64,000 bases of DNA from an uncultured Acetatifactor sp. GTDB lineage: Bacteria; Bacillota; Clostridia; Lachnospirales; Lachnospiraceae. The notes beneath the pieces are model-generated. The model saw nothing but the letters and a program-made list of their open reading frames with translations, did not search any database and was not told where the DNA came from. Position numbers and translations under genes: made by a program. The stretch covers positions 100,784 through 164,783 of the forward strand of contig CAJTXE010000001.1 in assembly GCA_910580225.1 (NCBI GenBank). The letters are read 5' to 3'. This document shows positions 51,235 through 60,647 of the stretch, in pieces; position 1 is the stretch's first letter; each line of letters begins with the position of its first letter.

Positions 51235-52356
51235 ATGGAAGAAGAGAAGTGTTTATATCAGACAGTATATTCCACATTGCAGGAACAGATCCGGACGGGA
51301 AAGATTCAGCCGGGAGAACGCCTGCCTGCCGAGAAGGTACTGGCAGAGGAATTTGAGGTCAGCCGCATTACCGTGCAGAAAGCGATGAGCATGTTAGTGC
51401 AGGACGGTTATGTGATACGGCGGCCCGGCAGAGGGAGTTTTGCTACCATAAATGCGAAAGCACTGGAAGGAGAAAAGGGAGAGGACAGTAACGGATATGG
51501 GGAAGCAGCCCGGGTCATTGGACTTGTGATGGAGGATTTCTCTGCCAGCTTCGGCCTGGAGCTGCTGAAGACAATTGAAGAAGAGGCGGACAGGGAAGGT
51601 TATTCCCTGTGCATCAAGCGTTCTCGGGGGGATCAGAAGCGGGAGAAAAGGATGTTGGAATCCCTTCAGGAAATGGGGGTCAAGGGGATTCTTGTCATGC
51701 CCACCCATGGGCAGCATTATAACCGGGAGATTCTGAAAATGGTGGGTGAGGGAATGCCGGTGGTATTTTTGGACCGATATCTGGAAGGGCTTCCGGTACC
51801 CTTTGTGGGCACGGACAATAAGAAGGCGATAGAAGGGATGATAGAGGATCTTCTTCGAAAAGGCTGCCGTAAGATGGCACTGCTTACGGCCAAAGCGGTG
51901 GATGCGGTGTCCCTGGAAAAGCGGATTGAGGGATTTGAAGAAAAGTGCAGGCGCAGCCAGACGGAAGGACAGCGCTGGGAAGGGTACCTGCTGGACACTA
52001 TCCGCAGTACCATACCGGATCTGCAGAGTCCGCAGAGTATGGAGGCGGATGCGGAAAAGATGGAAGCTTTTTTCGCAGAGCACAGGGATCTGGATGCAGT
52101 TATTGCAGCGGAATTTGACATTGCGGTTCTGGCGGAAAGAGTCTGCAGAAGGATGGGAATCAATGTTCCGGAACAGATGGTAATTGCCTGCTTCGACGGT
52201 CCGGTATCAGCCTATGGGGAATATACGTATCCTCATGTGCGCCAGGACGAGGAAGGAATCGGGAAGGCGGCCGTGCAGACCTTGATTCGGCTGATCCAGG
52301 GGGAAACGATCATCGAGAGGATGTATGTGGAGTCCCGAGTAGTGAATCTGGATTAA
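51235..52356 (+). CDS. GntR-type regulator with LacI-like sugar-binding domain (AraR-like)
   Basis: About 373 residues. The N-terminal GntR winged helix (YQTVYSTLQEQIRTGKIQPGERLPAEKVLAEEFEVSRITVQKAMSMLVQDGYVIRRPGRGSFA) is joined to a periplasmic-binding-protein-like domain (VIGLVMEDFSASFGLELLKTIEEEADREGYSLCIKRSRGD..., VVFLDRYLEGLPVPFVGTDNKKAIEGMIEDLLRKGC). This is the AraR architecture, and such regulators respond to sugars. ATG 51235 or ATG 51220 may start it; neither has a strong ribosome site. It is closed by a powerful terminator. It lies directly before the LplB/LplC/SBP operon, whose promoter carries a palindrome, so it is the likely repressor. Confidence 0.88.
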   Translation: MEEEKCLYQTVYSTLQEQIRTGKIQPGERLPAEKVLAEEFEVSRITVQKAMSMLVQDGYVIRRPGRGSFATINAKALEGEKGEDSNGYGEAARVIGLVMEDFSASFGLELLKTIEEEADREGYSLCIKRSRGDQKREKRMLESLQEMGVKGILVMPTHGQHYNREILKMVGEGMPVVFLDRYLEGLPVPFVGTDNKKAIEGMIEDLLRKGCRKMALLTAKAVDAVSLEKRIEGFEEKCRRSQTEGQRWEGYLLDTIRSTIPDLQSPQSMEADAEKMEAFFAEHRDLDAVIAAEFDIAVLAERVCRRMGINVPEQMVIACFDGPVSAYGEYTYPHVRQDEEGIGKAAVQTLIRLIQGETIIERMYVESRVVNLD

Positions 52357-52372
52357 GATATGGTTGATATAA

Positions 52373-52422
52373 AAATTTCCCCTGTTTCTGCCCATATGGG
52401 CAGAAGCAGGGGAAATTTTTTT
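52373..52422 (+). terminator. Very long near-perfect terminator hairpin
   Basis: Positions 52373-52395 pair with 52396-52418 with a single G-T exception, giving 23-base arms centred on CATATG, followed by TTTT. It ends the AraR-like gene 17 bases after its stop. Confidence 0.92.
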
Positions 52423-52516
52423 GTTGCGGACTTCTATGTAAAATCCTTGGTTCTTCATAGGGAAAGGAGATAAAGACATATTTAATATATCAAATATAAT
52501 TTACATAATTTTACTA

Positions 52517-52545
52517 TTGACATTTTTGCCATATTTAGTTAATAT
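52517..52545 (+). promoter_or_regulatory. Promoter of the sugar ABC operon
   Basis: TTGACA (52517-52522), 17 bases, TAATAT (52540-52545), in a very AT-rich stretch. The -10 overlaps the operator-like palindrome at 52542-52553. Confidence 0.65.
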
Positions 52546-52553
52546 GTACATAT
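52542..52553. promoter_or_regulatory. Operator-like palindrome ATATGTACATAT
   Basis: A perfect 12-bp palindrome with a TGTACA core at the -10 of the ABC operon promoter. The GTAC core resembles AraR-type sites, and the AraR-like regulator gene is immediately upstream. Confidence 0.5.
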
Positions 52554-52598
52554 AATAATTCTGACCTAAAAATCCCTGGACGGAGGTTTGCACAAAAA

Positions 52599-53519
52599 AT
52601 GAAGAAAAAATCGTTTATAAAGGACATCATGAAAAACCCGGTTTCTTACCTGATGCTGCTTCCGGCAGCAGTGTATTCCCTGGCGTTCGGGTACTGCACC
52701 ATTCCCTATATGGTGATTGCCTTCCAGAAATACTCCTACAAGGGAGGGCTCCTGGGCAGTGAATGGGTTGGATTCCGGAATTTTGAATTTTTCTTTAAAT
52801 CCAATGATGTGCTGAGGATTATTTTGAATACCATCAAGCTGAATCTGCTTTTTATTACTTTTACAACATTGTCTGCGGTGACATTGGCGATTCTGGTGAA
52901 TGAGGTGCGCAAACGGCGATTTAAGAAGATTGCTCAATCCTGCTATCTGCTGCCGTATTTTCTGTCCTGGGCCATTGTGTCCTACATACTGAATGCCATC
53001 ATAGGGAGCAAGTACGGAATTGCCAATACGTTTCTGCAGTTTTTGGGACTGGACCGGATCAATTTCTATGTACAGCCCAAATACTGGACCGCCATATTGG
53101 TGATTCTCAAGGTGTGGAAGGATCTGGGCATGCAGATGGTGATCTATCTGGCGGCCATCACGGGCTTCGACGAGGAAGTATACGAGGCGGCAGCCATCGA
53201 CGGGGCAGGGCGTTTCCAGATGTGCAGATATATAACGCTGCCCATGCTGCTGCCAACTGTGGTGATGCTGACCATCATGGCGGTGGGAAAGGTATTTTAT
53301 GGAGACTTCGGCATGATCTATGCCATTGTAGGGGATAACGGCGTACTGTATGATGCCACGGATGTAATTGACACTTATGTGTTCCGTACCATGAGGACTA
53401 TCGGCAGTCCATCCCAGGCCATGGCCATCAGTTTATTCCAGGCCTGTATGGGATTTGTCTGTGTATGGGGAACGAATTACTTTGCAAAAAAGAAATTTTC
53501 GGAAGGAGCGCTGTTTTGA
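52599..53519 (+). CDS. Sugar ABC transporter permease, LplB type
   Basis: A 306-residue, six-TM permease of the CUT1 group (LplB/YtmP-like). The N-terminus KDIMKNPVSYLMLLPAAVYSLAFGYCTIPYMVIAFQKY and the EAA loop YEAAAIDGAGRFQMCRYITLPMLLPT are diagnostic. Its stop overlaps the start of the second permease (TGATG). No ATPase gene is in the operon; CUT1 systems of this kind share an MsmK-like ATPase encoded elsewhere. The operon continues with LplC-type permease, solute-binding lipoprotein and a GH2 enzyme, pointing to import of an oligosaccharide that the enzyme then hydrolyses. Confidence 0.93.
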   Translation: MKKKSFIKDIMKNPVSYLMLLPAAVYSLAFGYCTIPYMVIAFQKYSYKGGLLGSEWVGFRNFEFFFKSNDVLRIILNTIKLNLLFITFTTLSAVTLAILVNEVRKRRFKKIAQSCYLLPYFLSWAIVSYILNAIIGSKYGIANTFLQFLGLDRINFYVQPKYWTAILVILKVWKDLGMQMVIYLAAITGFDEEVYEAAAIDGAGRFQMCRYITLPMLLPTVVMLTIMAVGKVFYGDFGMIYAIVGDNGVLYDATDVIDTYVFRTMRTIGSPSQAMAISLFQACMGFVCVWGTNYFAKKKFSEGALF

Positions 53520-54403
53520 TGAGAGCCAGAAAGAAAATTACACCGGGAAAAGTTCTGATTTATATGGTGGTGACATTGGTGGCCTGCTTCTGCCTGCTGC
53601 CCCTGGTTTTGGTGGTGGCGGTTTCCTTTACGGCGGAGGAGGAGATTATCCGCAACGGGTATTCTCTGCTGCCGGGGCGTTTTTCCCTGGAAGCCTACAA
53701 AATGCTGTTTAAAAACGGAAAAGAAGTATTTCGATGTTACATCAACTCTGTGGGTGTGACCGTGGCCGGGACGATTTTGGCCACAATGATTACGGCCATG
53801 GCGTCATACAGCCTGGCGAACCCTTCCGTCCGGTACCGCAACGCCATTTCCATGTTCTTTTTCGTGACCATGGTGTTCAATGGAGGGATGGTGCCCTGGT
53901 ATATTATGTGCAAGAATCTGGGGTTGACGGAGAATTACCTGGCGCTTTTGATTCCTACGTTGATTTTCAGCCCCTTCAATCTGTTCCTGATGCGGAATTA
54001 CATGCAGCAGCTTCCGGCATCGCTGATGGAGTCCGCCAAGCTGGATGGGGCCAATGACGGTGTGATTGCTTTTCGGATCTATTTTCCCCTGTGCAAGCCT
54101 ATCCTGGCCACAGTGGCGTTGTTTTACGGGATTGCTTACTGGAATGACTGGTGGAATGCCATCATGTTGGTATCAGATTCGAAAATGTATCCCATCCAGT
54201 ATTATCTGATGAAGCTGCGCTCGGACCAGAATTTTATGAAGCAGCTTCAGACCGCCGGGGTGGCCGGAAAAGGGGCATTTGCGCCTTCAGAATCTCTGCA
54301 GATGGCCACGGCGGCCATTACGATAGGACCGATTGTATTACTGTACCCTTTTTTACAGAAATACATCGTGAAAGGGCTGGTAATCGGATCCGTGAAAGGT
54401 TGA
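53519..54403 (+). CDS. Sugar ABC transporter permease, LplC/YtcP type
   Basis: A 294-residue, six-TM CUT1 permease with the EAA loop MESAKLDGANDGVIAFRIYFPLCKPILA. ATG 53519 overlaps the preceding stop and has AAGGAG nine bases upstream; the longer frame from 53465 is discounted. The C-terminal IVLLYPFLQKYIVKGLVIGSVKG is the family's usual end. It pairs with the upstream permease to form the channel. Confidence 0.93.
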   Translation: MRARKKITPGKVLIYMVVTLVACFCLLPLVLVVAVSFTAEEEIIRNGYSLLPGRFSLEAYKMLFKNGKEVFRCYINSVGVTVAGTILATMITAMASYSLANPSVRYRNAISMFFFVTMVFNGGMVPWYIMCKNLGLTENYLALLIPTLIFSPFNLFLMRNYMQQLPASLMESAKLDGANDGVIAFRIYFPLCKPILATVALFYGIAYWNDWWNAIMLVSDSKMYPIQYYLMKLRSDQNFMKQLQTAGVAGKGAFAPSESLQMATAAITIGPIVLLYPFLQKYIVKGLVIGSVKG

Positions 54404-54553
54404 GAGGAAGGATTTCGGAACCTGTGTCCGTATTTGCTCCGTGACCGGTAAGCATATGCAGGAGCGACGGACAGCCGGGAGCTTTCTGTCAATAGATGTG
54501 TAAGAGACAATTGCCGAAGCGCGGCAGGGTGAACCGATTCCCGCATGAAACGA

Positions 54554-54569
54554 CCGAATGGCCATTCGG
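54554..54569. repeat. 16-bp perfect palindrome in the permease/SBP gap
   Basis: CCGAATGGCCATTCGG lies in the 271-base gap between the LplC-type permease and the SBP gene. There is no T-run. It could be an mRNA-stability or processing element that raises SBP expression, or a protein site. Nothing else in the gap was recognised. Confidence 0.4.
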
Positions 54570-54674
54570 CTGTGAGCGTTGCCTGGCTCATGGATGAGCA
54601 GGCATTCACACAGGGAGAAAGCGGGAAGAGGATTGCGGGTACACAGGGAATCGGCAAAAGAAAAGGAGGTTTTT

Positions 54675-56270
54675 ATGAGAAAAACAAAGCTAAGACAGGC
54701 GACAGGGTTATTGGCAGCTGTGTTATGTTCCGCTGCACTGTTTACAGGCTGCGGAAACGACGGGGGTTCTTCCGAATCGGAAGGCAGCAGTGCCCAGGGC
54801 AGTGAAAACCAGGAGAGCGGTGAGAGTGCAGAGAATAACAGCCGGGAAAACAGCGGATCAGAGAGCGGCAGTCAGGAGAACGAAACTGCCGGGGAGGTGG
54901 TAACCATTAAATACCTGCGTCCCGGCACGGAGGTGGAACACAACGACGAACTGGTGCAGGCCATCAACGAAAAGCTGGCGGCAGACGGTACCGGGCTGCA
55001 GCTGGAAATAGTGTATGTGCCATCAGATGTTTTCTCGGACAAGGTGAATATGATGCTTCAGGGCGGCGATGAGTTTGATCTTCTGGCCGTGATGGAGGAC
55101 CAGAAGTCTTTTACAACTTATATTGGCTCAGAGGGAATTATTCCCATTACACAATATGTAAAGGACAGCGAGGTGCTGAATCGGGTAATTCCGCAATATA
55201 TGTGGGAATCGGCCACGGTAGGCGGTGAGATTTACACCATTCCCGCCAACTGGACGGAGAATGCAGATCAGGCCTGCTGCATCACCATCCGGAGGGAGAA
55301 ATTGGAGGAGTATGAATTGGAGGATCCCAAAACCATGGAGGATCTTCTGAATATGTGTGAAGTGTTTACGGAAAACTGGGACGGTCCTTCGGCGCCTGTG
55401 ATCATTCCCATGTACAAGGAGCCTTTTACCTGGCTGTTCCGCACTTTGGACACTTATCCGTTCACGGTGCAGAAGGACCTGATTTTCATCGATCAGGAAG
55501 GAAATGTGAAGAATTGGATGGAAACCGATGAATTCAGGCAGACTGCGGAGTTTTTCCGGACATGCTATGAAAAGGGATACATTCCTGAAGACGTACTGTC
55601 TTCAACATGGTCTTCCTGGAACACCATGTTGACTGGAGATTTCATCTGGGTGGACGGATGTCAGCTTTGGGGAACAGAGGAAGTATGGAATGAGCGGATT
55701 CCGGGAACGACTCTGGACACCATCTATCTGAATCCGGATGCGGCATCCTTCCGTCCGGCATCTTTCCGGAATGATACTGCGGTATCTGTGACCAGCCAAC
55801 ATCCGGCGGAGGCTGTGAAATTTATGGAATGGGTATATTCTTCTCAGGAAAATTATGATCTGATGGTGTACGGTGTGGAAGGTCTCACCTGGAAAAATGA
55901 GGGGGAAGGGTTGTATACCAAGCTGATTCCGGATTTTGAGTTCAATGCGGACTGGATGATCGGCAATATGGAATTTGAGCGCTATGAAGTGGGAACCTAT
56001 CAGAAATTCATTGATATCATGGGCGTGGAAAAGCCGGATGCGGAAAACAGCATTGTCTTGAACTTTGTGTTTGACCCGGCAAAGGTGGCTGCCGAATATG
56101 CCAATTGCCTGGCAGAGGTGGAAGCCAGGGTATATCCCATCAAGCTTGGCATCATTTCTATGGAGGAAGGGTATGAAGATGCACTGGCGAAGCTGAAGGC
56201 GGCCGGCATTGATAAGGTTGTGGAAGAATACCAGAGACAGCTGGACGAGTATCTGGCTGCACAGGAATAA
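54675..56270 (+). CDS. Extracellular solute-binding lipoprotein of the sugar ABC transporter
   Basis: A 531-residue lipoprotein. The signal peptide ends in the lipobox LFTGC with Cys26, followed by a Ser/Glu/Asn-rich linker to about residue 75. The SBP domain follows (VVTIKYLRPGTEVEHNDELVQAINEKLAADGTGLQLEIVYVPSDVFSDKVNMMLQGGDEFDLLAV...), with the DUF3502-like end typical of LplA partners. ATG 54675 is behind AAAGGAGG. It captures an oligosaccharide outside the membrane for the LplB/LplC permeases. Confidence 0.93.
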   Translation: MRKTKLRQATGLLAAVLCSAALFTGCGNDGGSSESEGSSAQGSENQESGESAENNSRENSGSESGSQENETAGEVVTIKYLRPGTEVEHNDELVQAINEKLAADGTGLQLEIVYVPSDVFSDKVNMMLQGGDEFDLLAVMEDQKSFTTYIGSEGIIPITQYVKDSEVLNRVIPQYMWESATVGGEIYTIPANWTENADQACCITIRREKLEEYELEDPKTMEDLLNMCEVFTENWDGPSAPVIIPMYKEPFTWLFRTLDTYPFTVQKDLIFIDQEGNVKNWMETDEFRQTAEFFRTCYEKGYIPEDVLSSTWSSWNTMLTGDFIWVDGCQLWGTEEVWNERIPGTTLDTIYLNPDAASFRPASFRNDTAVSVTSQHPAEAVKFMEWVYSSQENYDLMVYGVEGLTWKNEGEGLYTKLIPDFEFNADWMIGNMEFERYEVGTYQKFIDIMGVEKPDAENSIVLNFVFDPAKVAAEYANCLAEVEARVYPIKLGIISMEEGYEDALAKLKAAGIDKVVEEYQRQLDEYLAAQE

Positions 56271-56364
56271 GCCGCAGCGCAGACGTGGTCAGGTGAGGGA
56301 TAAGCAGAGCAGAAAGCCTGTTGGAAGCGTCAGGGGCATTTGCAATATGGAAACAGGAGTATAT

Positions 56365-59160
56365 ATGGTAAAAATCAGTCTAAATGGGATTTATCAACTG
56401 AAGAGACTGGAATACGGGGCTGATATGGGCCCCGTATTTTCAGAGAATTTTTTCCCGGCAGGGTATCTGGATGCCCGGGTGCCGGGAGACGTGAGGACCG
56501 TCCTGCGGGAACAGGGGCTTATAGACGGTTATTATCTGGGGAAAAATCTGGATAGGGAACGATGGATTGAGGAGAGCGACTGGCTCTATGTGAAGGAATT
56601 CTACTGTGGGGAGAATCTGCAGGGGAAGGAGAATCTGCTTTGCTTCGAGGGAATCGACACGCTGTCGGAAATATGGCTTAATGGGGTTTGTGTGGGTAAG
56701 ACCAATAATATGTTTATCCCTTACCGATTTGATGTGGGAGAAGTGCTTCGGTACGGGAGCTATAATACGCTGGCAGTACGTATCATATCTCCGGTAAAAG
56801 GGACAGAAGCTATCGACAGAACAGATATCTGGCCGCCTGAGGACAGTACCAGGATGGTAATCCGGAAGTCCCAGATGAACTGGGGATGGGATTTCTGCGG
56901 ACATTGTCTGACAAACGGGATATGGAAATCCGTGTATTTGCAGAGCCGGGACAGGGCTGTGCTCCGGAAGCTGCATCTGCGGACCAGGGAAATCCGGGAA
57001 GGAGAGGCGGTTCTGGAGGCCCGGTGGGAGGTGCGGCCCTGGGAGGCAGAGGCCGGGCTCAGGAGGTGTGTGACTGCAGAAAGCGGAATCGGATCCGATA
57101 CAGTGTGCAGCTTGGAATCGGGTTGCAGTATGGGGTCTGCAGTGGAAGACGGGGAGTGCATGCAGGCAGGATGCGGAATCGGTTCGGACGCGGAGTCCGG
57201 GTGCGGGGCGGCAGCATGCAGGGAACGTTTCGGGGCAGAATGCCCTACTGACAGGAATGCGGAATTCGGGACCGATATGGGAAGTAAGGGACTTGCATTG
57301 AAGCTGACTCTCATGTATGAAGGAACAGTGGCTGCAGAGCTGACGATTCCCATTCATCTGACCTCAGACGGCGAAACAGAAGACAGGGTTAGTGCGGTGT
57401 CCGATGTCAGCCAAACGGTATGCGGCAGCAGGGAGATCCGGGTGAAGGACCCTCATCTGTGGTGGCCCCGCCCGTATGGTGCGGCGTCTCTGTACGATGT
57501 CAGTGCCTGTCTGTATGAGGACGGACAGAAAGTGGACAGCCGCAGGTTCCGTTTCGGTATTCGGACTGTGAACCTGAACCAGGAGAAGCTGCCGGAGGGC
57601 GGGCGGCAGTTCTTATTTGAGATCAACGGAAAGCGGATCTTCGTCAGGGGAGCCAACTGGGTGCCCCTGAATTGTGTCTACAGTGAGATCCGGCAGGAAG
57701 ATTACGATTTTTATTTTAAGAGGGTCCTGGAATCCAATTTGAGCATGCTTCGGGTGTGGGGCGGCGGAATTTATGAGCCGGATCTGTTTTTCGACTTCTG
57801 CGATGAAAACGGCATTATGGTTTTCCAGGACTTTATGCTGGCCTGCGGGCTGTTTCCACAGGATGACGGATTTCTGGAGCAGGTGTCTGAGGAAGTGGAG
57901 ACAATCATAGACCAGTATTACAACAGAGCATCCCTTGTGCTGTGGTCCGCGGACAATGAATTGGACGAAGCCTATGAATGGGCAGGGCGCAAAGAACAAT
58001 TCCGGGAGAACCGGGTGAACAGGGTGGGAGTCCGCAGGGCCGTTCAGAAATGTGATCCTTACCGACCGTTTCTGATCAGCAGTCCCAGCAGTCCTTTTGA
58101 GGAGGAAGAGGGAGGGGCGATTCCCGCATCCCCGCTTCAGGGAGATGTTCATATCTATCTGACCCGGTTTGAGAAGAGCAGTGAGTATTATTACAGGAAG
58201 CTGTTGGAATTTGTTCCCAGGTTTATGAGCGAATATGGATTCAGCAGCCTGCCGGTGGAAGATTCATATTATCGCTTCAATTTCTTCAGAGAGAAACTGG
58301 ATTTGCAGAGAAATCCCTGGCTCGGAGAGCTGCCCTGGCTGGCCCGTATGGGAGAGCAGGGGGGTGAGAGTGAGCTGATCTACATCACTCAGTATACCCA
58401 TGCTCAGGCGCTGAAGTACTGGATTGAGTATCTGCGCAGTGCAAAATGGACCTGCGGCGGCTCGCTGTACTGGAAGTTCAATGATCCGGTTGCTCCCAAC
58501 CGGGAAAATATGCTGTTCCCATCCCTGATGTCTGCCATTGATTTTATGAGACGGCCCAAACTGGCTTATTATTATGCCAGACGGGCCTATGAGGACGTGA
58601 TTCTGGCCTGGCGGGAAGAAGAAGCGGGACTGGCGGTTTACGGCTGTAACGAGACGGAACAGGCCCTGCCCGGAACCCTGGTGGCAGAAGTGCTTGACTA
58701 TTCCGGAGTAGTGTATGGACGGTGGCGGAAGACGATGGCAATAGAGGCGGACGCGTCCACAAAGATGCTTTTGATTCCCAGGGAGGAACTGGCGTGCTTT
58801 GACAGATGCGAAACTTATGTGCGGGCAGTTTTTTCCAGTGGGGAGCAGCGGTACGAGAACCGATTTACCCTGTTGGAAATCGGGGAATTTGACCGGATAA
58901 AACTGCCCCGGGCTGTACTTGGGGTTTCCCTGGACTATCCGGAGGAAAACAGGGTTCGGGTTATTGTGGAGACAGATTTCTTTGCCCAGGATGTGACGTT
59001 CACTATACAGGATACAGATGTATTTTATTCCGATAATATGTTCCATTTAGACGCCCACGGAAGGAAGACGGTTATTCTGACCTTTACCGGGCAAGGCTAT
59101 TCCGGGAAGCGGCTGCAGGTGAAGGCATGGAATGCGGAACCGGTGGTGGTGCGGTTGTAG
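56365..59160 (+). CDS. GH2 beta-mannosidase-like enzyme with a cysteine-rich insertion
   Basis: A 931-residue GH2 enzyme. The N-terminal sugar-binding domain includes YLDARVPGDVRTVLREQGLIDGYYLGKN and MNWGWDFCGHCLTNGIWKSV, both beta-mannosidase hallmarks. The acid/base Glu is in WSADNELDEA and the nucleophile Glu in FMSEYGFSSL. ATG 56365 follows AGGAGTA; the frame to 56209 overlaps the SBP. There is no signal peptide. It is about 80 residues longer than usual because residues about 235-310 are a Gly/Ser/Cys-rich repetitive insert with about nine cysteines. It follows the transporter operon and would hydrolyse the imported beta-mannoside. Confidence 0.88.
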   Translation: MVKISLNGIYQLKRLEYGADMGPVFSENFFPAGYLDARVPGDVRTVLREQGLIDGYYLGKNLDRERWIEESDWLYVKEFYCGENLQGKENLLCFEGIDTLSEIWLNGVCVGKTNNMFIPYRFDVGEVLRYGSYNTLAVRIISPVKGTEAIDRTDIWPPEDSTRMVIRKSQMNWGWDFCGHCLTNGIWKSVYLQSRDRAVLRKLHLRTREIREGEAVLEARWEVRPWEAEAGLRRCVTAESGIGSDTVCSLESGCSMGSAVEDGECMQAGCGIGSDAESGCGAAACRERFGAECPTDRNAEFGTDMGSKGLALKLTLMYEGTVAAELTIPIHLTSDGETEDRVSAVSDVSQTVCGSREIRVKDPHLWWPRPYGAASLYDVSACLYEDGQKVDSRRFRFGIRTVNLNQEKLPEGGRQFLFEINGKRIFVRGANWVPLNCVYSEIRQEDYDFYFKRVLESNLSMLRVWGGGIYEPDLFFDFCDENGIMVFQDFMLACGLFPQDDGFLEQVSEEVETIIDQYYNRASLVLWSADNELDEAYEWAGRKEQFRENRVNRVGVRRAVQKCDPYRPFLISSPSSPFEEEEGGAIPASPLQGDVHIYLTRFEKSSEYYYRKLLEFVPRFMSEYGFSSLPVEDSYYRFNFFREKLDLQRNPWLGELPWLARMGEQGGESELIYITQYTHAQALKYWIEYLRSAKWTCGGSLYWKFNDPVAPNRENMLFPSLMSAIDFMRRPKLAYYYARRAYEDVILAWREEEAGLAVYGCNETEQALPGTLVAEVLDYSGVVYGRWRKTMAIEADASTKMLLIPREELACFDRCETYVRAVFSSGEQRYENRFTLLEIGEFDRIKLPRAVLGVSLDYPEENRVRVIVETDFFAQDVTFTIQDTDVFYSDNMFHLDAHGRKTVILTFTGQGYSGKRLQVKAWNAEPVVVRL
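57061..57290 (+). repeat. Degenerate internal repeat inside the GH2 gene
   Basis: GCGGAATCGGATCCGA near 57082 recurs as GCGGAATCGGTTCGGA near 57174, with similar short Gly/Ser/Cys-encoding copies between. The segment encodes the cysteine-rich insert that breaks the second beta-sandwich domain. Confidence 0.6.
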
Positions 59161-59185
59161 CGCAGGGATAATGGATTTTTAACAG

Positions 59186-59230
59186 AAACAGAGACCTGAT
59201 CGCCTGGGAAGCGAGGGTCTCTGTTTTCTT
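59186..59230. terminator. Bidirectional terminator between GH2 and TelA genes
   Basis: AAACAGAGACC (59186-59196) pairs perfectly with GGTCTCTGTTT (59216-59226) and is followed by TC and T-rich sequence on plus; AAAs precede it for the minus strand. It lies between convergent genes. Confidence 0.8.
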
Positions 59231-59273
59231 GTCAGTATCTCTGTTTTGTAATTGTGTCAGAAGAAATCCGCTG

Positions 59274-60431
59274 CTACATCCTTCCGGAATTCCGGCTTAC
59301 GGACAGCAGCTTCTGGCGCATCTCATCCTCGATCCGGACCAGTTCCTGTTCCGCGCTCTTTCTCTTAGCCCGGCCGTCCTCCTGTATTTTCATCACTTCG
59401 TCCAGGGTGCTGATAAGGGTCTTGTTGGTGGCGGTGAGTGTCTCAATATCCACAATGCCCCGCTCACTTTCCCGGGCAGTTTCAATGGTGGCCATCTTCA
59501 GGGTTTCCGCGTTTTTCTTCAGCAGGGAGTTGGTCATATCGGTGACTTCCTTCTGGGCTCTGGCGGCTTCGGAGGAGTGGTTCAGGCCGATGGCGATGAC
59601 CATCTGGCTTTTCCACAGAGGAATGGTATTCACCAGAGTAGACTGGATCTTCTCTGACATGGCGGTATCATTGCTCTGAATCAGGCGGATCTGGGGAGCC
59701 ATCTGCATGGAAATGGTTCTGGTGAGCTCCAGATCATAGATTTTTTTCTCAAAGCGTTCACACATAGACGCATAATCGTTTGCAGCCTGTGTGTCTTCAG
59801 GCAGTCCGCTCTGCTCTGCTTTGGCCAGGAGCTTGGGGAGCTCTACGGTTCTGGCCTGCTCCAGTTTCTGTTTACCTGCCAGAATGTACATGGACAGCTC
59901 CTTAAAGTAGTTCAGGTTCAGCTCATACATCTTATCCAGCATGGCGGCATCCTTCAGCAGGGTGATCTGATGGTCTTCCATGACTTTGCAGATTCGGTTG
60001 ATATTGCCTTCTGCCTTGTCGTATTTGATCTTCAGGTTTTCCAGTTTATTGCTGCTCTTCTTGAAAAAGCCCAGGATTCCCTTTTCGTCTTCTTCGTTGT
60101 CGAAGTCTTTCAGTTCTGCCACCACACCTGCCAGCATCTGGCCGATCTCGCCCATATCCTTAGTGCGTACATTGTTCAGGGCGTTCTCGGAAAAATCCGC
60201 GATCTTTTTCTGGCTGCCTGCACCGTACTGCATTACCAGCTGGGTGTTGGTGATATCGATCTGAGCGGCAAAGTCATTTACCATTTTCTGTTCTTCCGGG
60301 GTCAGCACCACCTGGGGGGCTTTCGGCTCTTCTTCCTTTACCACGGGAGCTTCCGGCTGGGGGGCTGCTCCAAAGGGTTCAAAGGTCAGGGAAGGGGCTT
60401 CTTTCAACATTTCATCTAAATCATTGCTCAT
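59274..60431 (-). CDS. telA: TelA-family toxic anion resistance protein
   Basis: A 385-residue soluble, coiled-coil-rich protein. The TelA pattern is seen: LTPEEQKMVNDFAAQIDITNTQLVMQYGAGSQKKIADFSENALNNVRTKDMGEIGQMLAGVVAELKDFD, then NLKIKYDKAEGNINRICKVMEDHQITLLKDAAMLDKMYELNLNYFKELSMYILAG, RLIQSNDTAMSEKIQSTLVNTIPLWKSQMVIAIG and a terminal charged helix. ATG 60431 follows GGAGG. It lies 216 bases after XpaC on the same strand, the usual partner. TelA proteins are linked to tellurite, envelope-stress and bacteriocin tolerance by genetics, but the mechanism is unknown. Confidence 0.92.
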   Translation of the reverse strand: MSNDLDEMLKEAPSLTFEPFGAAPQPEAPVVKEEEPKAPQVVLTPEEQKMVNDFAAQIDITNTQLVMQYGAGSQKKIADFSENALNNVRTKDMGEIGQMLAGVVAELKDFDNEEDEKGILGFFKKSSNKLENLKIKYDKAEGNINRICKVMEDHQITLLKDAAMLDKMYELNLNYFKELSMYILAGKQKLEQARTVELPKLLAKAEQSGLPEDTQAANDYASMCERFEKKIYDLELTRTISMQMAPQIRLIQSNDTAMSEKIQSTLVNTIPLWKSQMVIAIGLNHSSEAARAQKEVTDMTNSLLKKNAETLKMATIETARESERGIVDIETLTATNKTLISTLDEVMKIQEDGRAKRKSAEQELVRIEDEMRQKLLSVSRNSGRM

Positions 60432-60647
60432 CTGAATTTCCTCCATATCTATTTGATTCATAACGATTCATTTCGGTGTCATGTGTTCCGGTATATCAGA
60501 CAGGAGACGGGAGATTTCTTTGCCCCCCATGGGGTGGTATACTCAGAAGCATGCTTCACCAGGCAGTATGTAATTTGACCGGCTGTGAAAGAAAACTATG
60601 CCGTTGAGAATAACACTCCGTTTTGCAGGAGGCGCAGGGCAAGGCAG

